NCBI RefSeq assembly: GCF_000002425.4
Contig: NC_037271.1
Span: 2,607,272 to 2,671,271, forward strand
Reading direction: 5' to 3'
DNA from: Physcomitrium patens
Taxonomy: Eukaryota > Streptophyta > Bryopsida > Funariales > Funariaceae
DNA length: 64,000 nt
Position 1 is the first letter of the stretch. Each line of letters starts with the position of its first letter. The notes below the pieces were generated by a model, which searched no databases, was not told the DNA's origin, and worked only from the letters and a program-made list of their open reading frames with translations. Below, in pieces: positions 61,348 to 64,000 of this stretch. A program made the translations under genes and the position numbers.

Positions 61348-63606
61348 ATGGCTGTTGCGGCATTCAAATCCACGACCCGTCGACAGTGGGACATACGGGG
61401 GGTAGAGATTGAGCCATACTCTTCGCTGAACACGAGCCCGACGAGACGGTCTGTGTCGCGCAATATCTCTCCAACGCGCCGTTCGACGTCACGTAACCCT
61501 AGTCCAACTCGCCGCTCAACGTCAAAAGCTCCAAGTCCCACACGTCGTCGTTCGACATCCAAAGATCCTAGTTCCACGCGCAGACGTTCAGTTTCGAAGG
61601 CTCCCAGTCCAACTCGCAGACGTGCGGTGTCCAAGGCTCCTAGTCCAACTCGCAGACGTTCGGTGTCCAAGGCCCCCAGTCCAACTCGCAGACGCGCGAC
61701 GTCTAAAGCTCCCAGTCCGACTCGCAGACGCTCGACGTCCAAAGCTCCCAGTCCTACTCGTGGTCGTCGCGGAGTGTCGCGCAATCCAAGCCCAACTCGC
61801 CGCGCCGTATCCAAAGCTCCGAGCCCCACGCGCCGGGCCGTATCGAGAGTTGTGAGCCCTGTGAAAGCCAGGAGGCGCTCGCCCTCGCGAAATCCAAGTC
61901 CCACTCGCGGACGTAGAGGTGTGTCACGGGGTCCGAGTCCAACTCGGGCTGCTCGTCTGACCCAAGTCACTCCTCCAAGCACTCAATCTCACCCCGCCAG
62001 TCCATCAAGACGACGGGAGCCTTCTGTAGGACTTCGCTCCCGTGCCACTTCTCCCCAGAGGAGCAGCATCGTCAGGCCTGGGGAGCGCGTCCGTCGAAGA
62101 ACTACTAATGCTGCCACTACCGACGTGCCTTATTCACCATTTCTTCCCGGCTCTCCTGGTGCCTCCGATTCTTCGCTCATTCCGACTCGTCAGAGTGGAA
62201 TTGGGTTAAGGGGATCGTCTCGGATGGTCCCGAGCGATTCCGAGAGAAGTACGGTCAGGACTCTTGCGAGCGACTCTGAGAGCGAGGTAGAGCCACGGTA
62301 CATGCGGAGAGCGGATAGGACCGGAAGCATAAGCACTCACCGGGATAGCTCCGATAACGAGAGCGTTCAGTCGTCAAGATCTACAAGGAGGAACCCAATT
62401 GGAATGCGAGATAGAGTGTCGCGAAGAACTTCGAGCACGCAAATGGAGGTGCGAAGGTCATTGGCCAATTTGGAGCTCTCAGACTCAGCTACACCAGTCT
62501 ACTATCAGAAACCCAAACCTGCAAGTGTGGAGGATCATCACCATCGCATTGTTGGAAGAACCGATGGAGACGTCCAAGTGGAGGGGAGAATTGAGGAGAA
62601 GACTATTCAAGAGGTTCACACGCAAACGAAAGTTCATACCCTATGTTACAATTGCCTGTATGATGTGTCTGCGCCCACGGATGCTCCTGTGGATGCTGTA
62701 TCTCCCGTAGGGCCCATAAAATTGAAAGTGCTTGGCACTTCGAGAGAGGCTCCTGCGCCTGGAGACGTAGACTTCATGGCTTTATACACCGCGAGATGTG
62801 AAGAGCTTCGGAAAGCTGTGTCAGATGCGAGGAACGAGCTGGAGAATGTCAAGGAGGAGAGTCTGCGGAAAGTTATAGAAGCCAAGTTGGAGGTTTCAGA
62901 GAGGAAAGTCTCGGAACTTTGGTCACAGTATGCCACCGAGGAACAAAGATGTCTTCATCTGGTGAATGCTGTGAAGGACATCAAAGAAGGGTCCGTAGAC
63001 TCTTTGGATGTGGAAACGGACGAACTACAGCAGCGGATTCCTATTCCGGTGGAGGACATGAAGCCCCAGCACAATCACCGATATCCAATGGAGGACATGG
63101 ACGAGTCGGACTTTATTAGACAATCCCTAGATGAGGAAGCGGCACGGTACTTTGAGGAGTGCGCGATCATTGCAAACTTCGATGCAAATGTCATAGATGT
63201 AGACGACATATCCGTGAGTAGTGGCAGGGTGAGTGACGGCGAGACGACGGTGTGTGACGATCTCAGACCATCTTCGAGGAGACAAAGCTCGGATAGTCAA
63301 GAGGTAGTGTCGATAAGGAAGAAGGAGATTAAACCCCTTGATGATGAGGGCATGCTATTGCCTTGGTTGGATTGGGAACCGGAAGTCGATCTCGGAAGGA
63401 AGGAGCGCATTGAGAAAGCAGTATGCGACTTTCGAGAATGGAAGAGTGCATGGGCTCAGAAGTCAGTGGAGTGGGGGAGGAGTTCTAATCGGGAGCGAGG
63501 AAAAGATGAAGGTGTCGTGAACGTTGACGAGTTCCTGTTTGAGAGGACCCGATTGCAACCTCGCATTTCACAAGGCAGGATGCTCGTCTGCGGCGGAAAG
63601 CGGTGA
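61348..63606 (+). CDS. SPTR-repeat basic protein with coiled coil, 752 aa
   Basis: One uninterrupted frame from ATG 61348. Residues about 30-197 hold 13 SPTR motifs in units of roughly 10-12 residues (SPTRRRSVSKAP type); each S-P-x-R fits a proline-directed kinase site on a basic tail. Residues 200-425 are Ser/Arg-rich and probably disordered. A CYNC pair lies near residue 434. A charged helix near 470-545 (RCEELRKAVSDARNELENVK) is a likely coiled coil. An acidic stretch (SDFIRQSLDEEAARYFEE) follows, and the C-terminal region contains LPWLDWEPEVDLGRKERIEKAV. It resembles plant proteins annotated only as Ser/Arg-repetitive or microtubule-associated-like; I cannot assign a function. Repeats may vary in number. 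Confidence 0.85.
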   Translation: MAVAAFKSTTRRQWDIRGVEIEPYSSLNTSPTRRSVSRNISPTRRSTSRNPSPTRRSTSKAPSPTRRRSTSKDPSSTRRRSVSKAPSPTRRRAVSKAPSPTRRRSVSKAPSPTRRRATSKAPSPTRRRSTSKAPSPTRGRRGVSRNPSPTRRAVSKAPSPTRRAVSRVVSPVKARRRSPSRNPSPTRGRRGVSRGPSPTRAARLTQVTPPSTQSHPASPSRRREPSVGLRSRATSPQRSSIVRPGERVRRRTTNAATTDVPYSPFLPGSPGASDSSLIPTRQSGIGLRGSSRMVPSDSERSTVRTLASDSESEVEPRYMRRADRTGSISTHRDSSDNESVQSSRSTRRNPIGMRDRVSRRTSSTQMEVRRSLANLELSDSATPVYYQKPKPASVEDHHHRIVGRTDGDVQVEGRIEEKTIQEVHTQTKVHTLCYNCLYDVSAPTDAPVDAVSPVGPIKLKVLGTSREAPAPGDVDFMALYTARCEELRKAVSDARNELENVKEESLRKVIEAKLEVSERKVSELWSQYATEEQRCLHLVNAVKDIKEGSVDSLDVETDELQQRIPIPVEDMKPQHNHRYPMEDMDESDFIRQSLDEEAARYFEECAIIANFDANVIDVDDISVSSGRVSDGETTVCDDLRPSSRRQSSDSQEVVSIRKKEIKPLDDEGMLLPWLDWEPEVDLGRKERIEKAVCDFREWKSAWAQKSVEWGRSSNRERGKDEGVVNVDEFLFERTRLQPRISQGRMLVCGGKR

Positions 63607-64000
63607 CTGAATTGTGACTTTATGAGAGAAGAACGGGGTGAGTTGTGTGGATGGTGCAAGTGTATTTTATCGGTATCTCATCTATGTGATGACTGTCGTC
63701 TGCTTATCTCCTCGGAGCTGATTTCTCCCTAGGTTTGGAGGTAGTGGTCAGCTTCTGCCAGATATCTTTTATCTTGCTTCTTTCAGTCACCACCCAGATG
63801 GTGTCCAATCGATACCGATTTCTTTTACGGCTTAGTTTTCGAATTCTCCCTCCCCTGTCAGTCTGAAGTGAGGTCTGTGGCGCCATCTCGCGGAGTGGGT
63901 GACTATGAATCACATGATAGAAAATGTCTTCCCCTTAAAGAGTTGATCAGCAGAGTTGAACCTAACGTTTCATCGGCAAATGTTAGAATACAGTATAGTT
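63607..64000. other. 3' UTR and downstream of SPTR-repeat gene
   Basis: No coding feature recognised; short minus-strand frames at 63456-63913 appear incidental. Confidence 0.5.

Noticed and set aside
61308..61982. Minus-strand 224-codon ORF opposite the SPTR repeats
   Set aside because: It is the antisense shadow of the repeat tract; its VGLGALD periodicity mirrors the plus-strand codons.

Overview
The window is nuclear plant DNA. Introns have GT/AG borders, and there are a plant-type squalene epoxidase, a DUF599 membrane protein and several generations of LTR retrotransposons. The mix of chromoviruses, small genes and AT-rich repeat seas suggests a bryophyte, perhaps a moss. That placement is inference; nothing seen is diagnostic.

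Layout. From 1 to 37.7 kb is a nested repeat field. It holds (i) family 1 (F1), Ty3-type elements with an unusual FLDD reverse transcriptase, whose LTRs often carry telomere-like TTAGGG/TTAGGATTT minisatellites; (ii) family 2 (F2), chromoviruses with LTRs TGTCAAGG...TGACA, including one complete 8.3-kb copy (29350-37688) and an older exploded copy (18700-29070); and (iii) two decayed Ty1/copia elements. From 38.6 to 45.2 kb is a GC-richer gene island with a two-exon DUF599 gene, a tRNA-related SINE-like repeat and an eight-exon squalene epoxidase gene. From 45.2 to 51.7 kb is AT-rich sequence with microsatellites. From 51694 to 57783 is a nearly intact third chromovirus (F3) with a perfect 5-bp target duplication (CAAGG). 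From 59.3 kb to the end is a second gene island with a 752-codon gene for a protein rich in SPTR repeats.

The most interesting system is the pair of chromovirus families F2 and F3. In both, the sequence two bases after the 5' LTR is complementary to an 11-nt stretch inside the LTR, 31-32 nt downstream of a TATA box, where transcription should begin. The 11-nt pair differs between families but stays complementary. This is the arrangement expected for Tf1/sushi-style self-primed reverse transcription rather than tRNA priming. Both families also place pol in the -1 phase relative to gag, and both carry an additional conserved small ORF after pol. The F3 LTR promoter is packed with heat-shock-element arrays (alternating GAA/TTC pentamers) upstream of its TATA box, which suggests heat-induced transcription.

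Most in-frame stops in the retroelement ORFs can be explained by C-to-T change (CAA, CAG or CGA becoming TAA, TAG or TGA), consistent with decay by cytosine methylation and deamination. All similarities were judged by eye; no search or alignment program was run.
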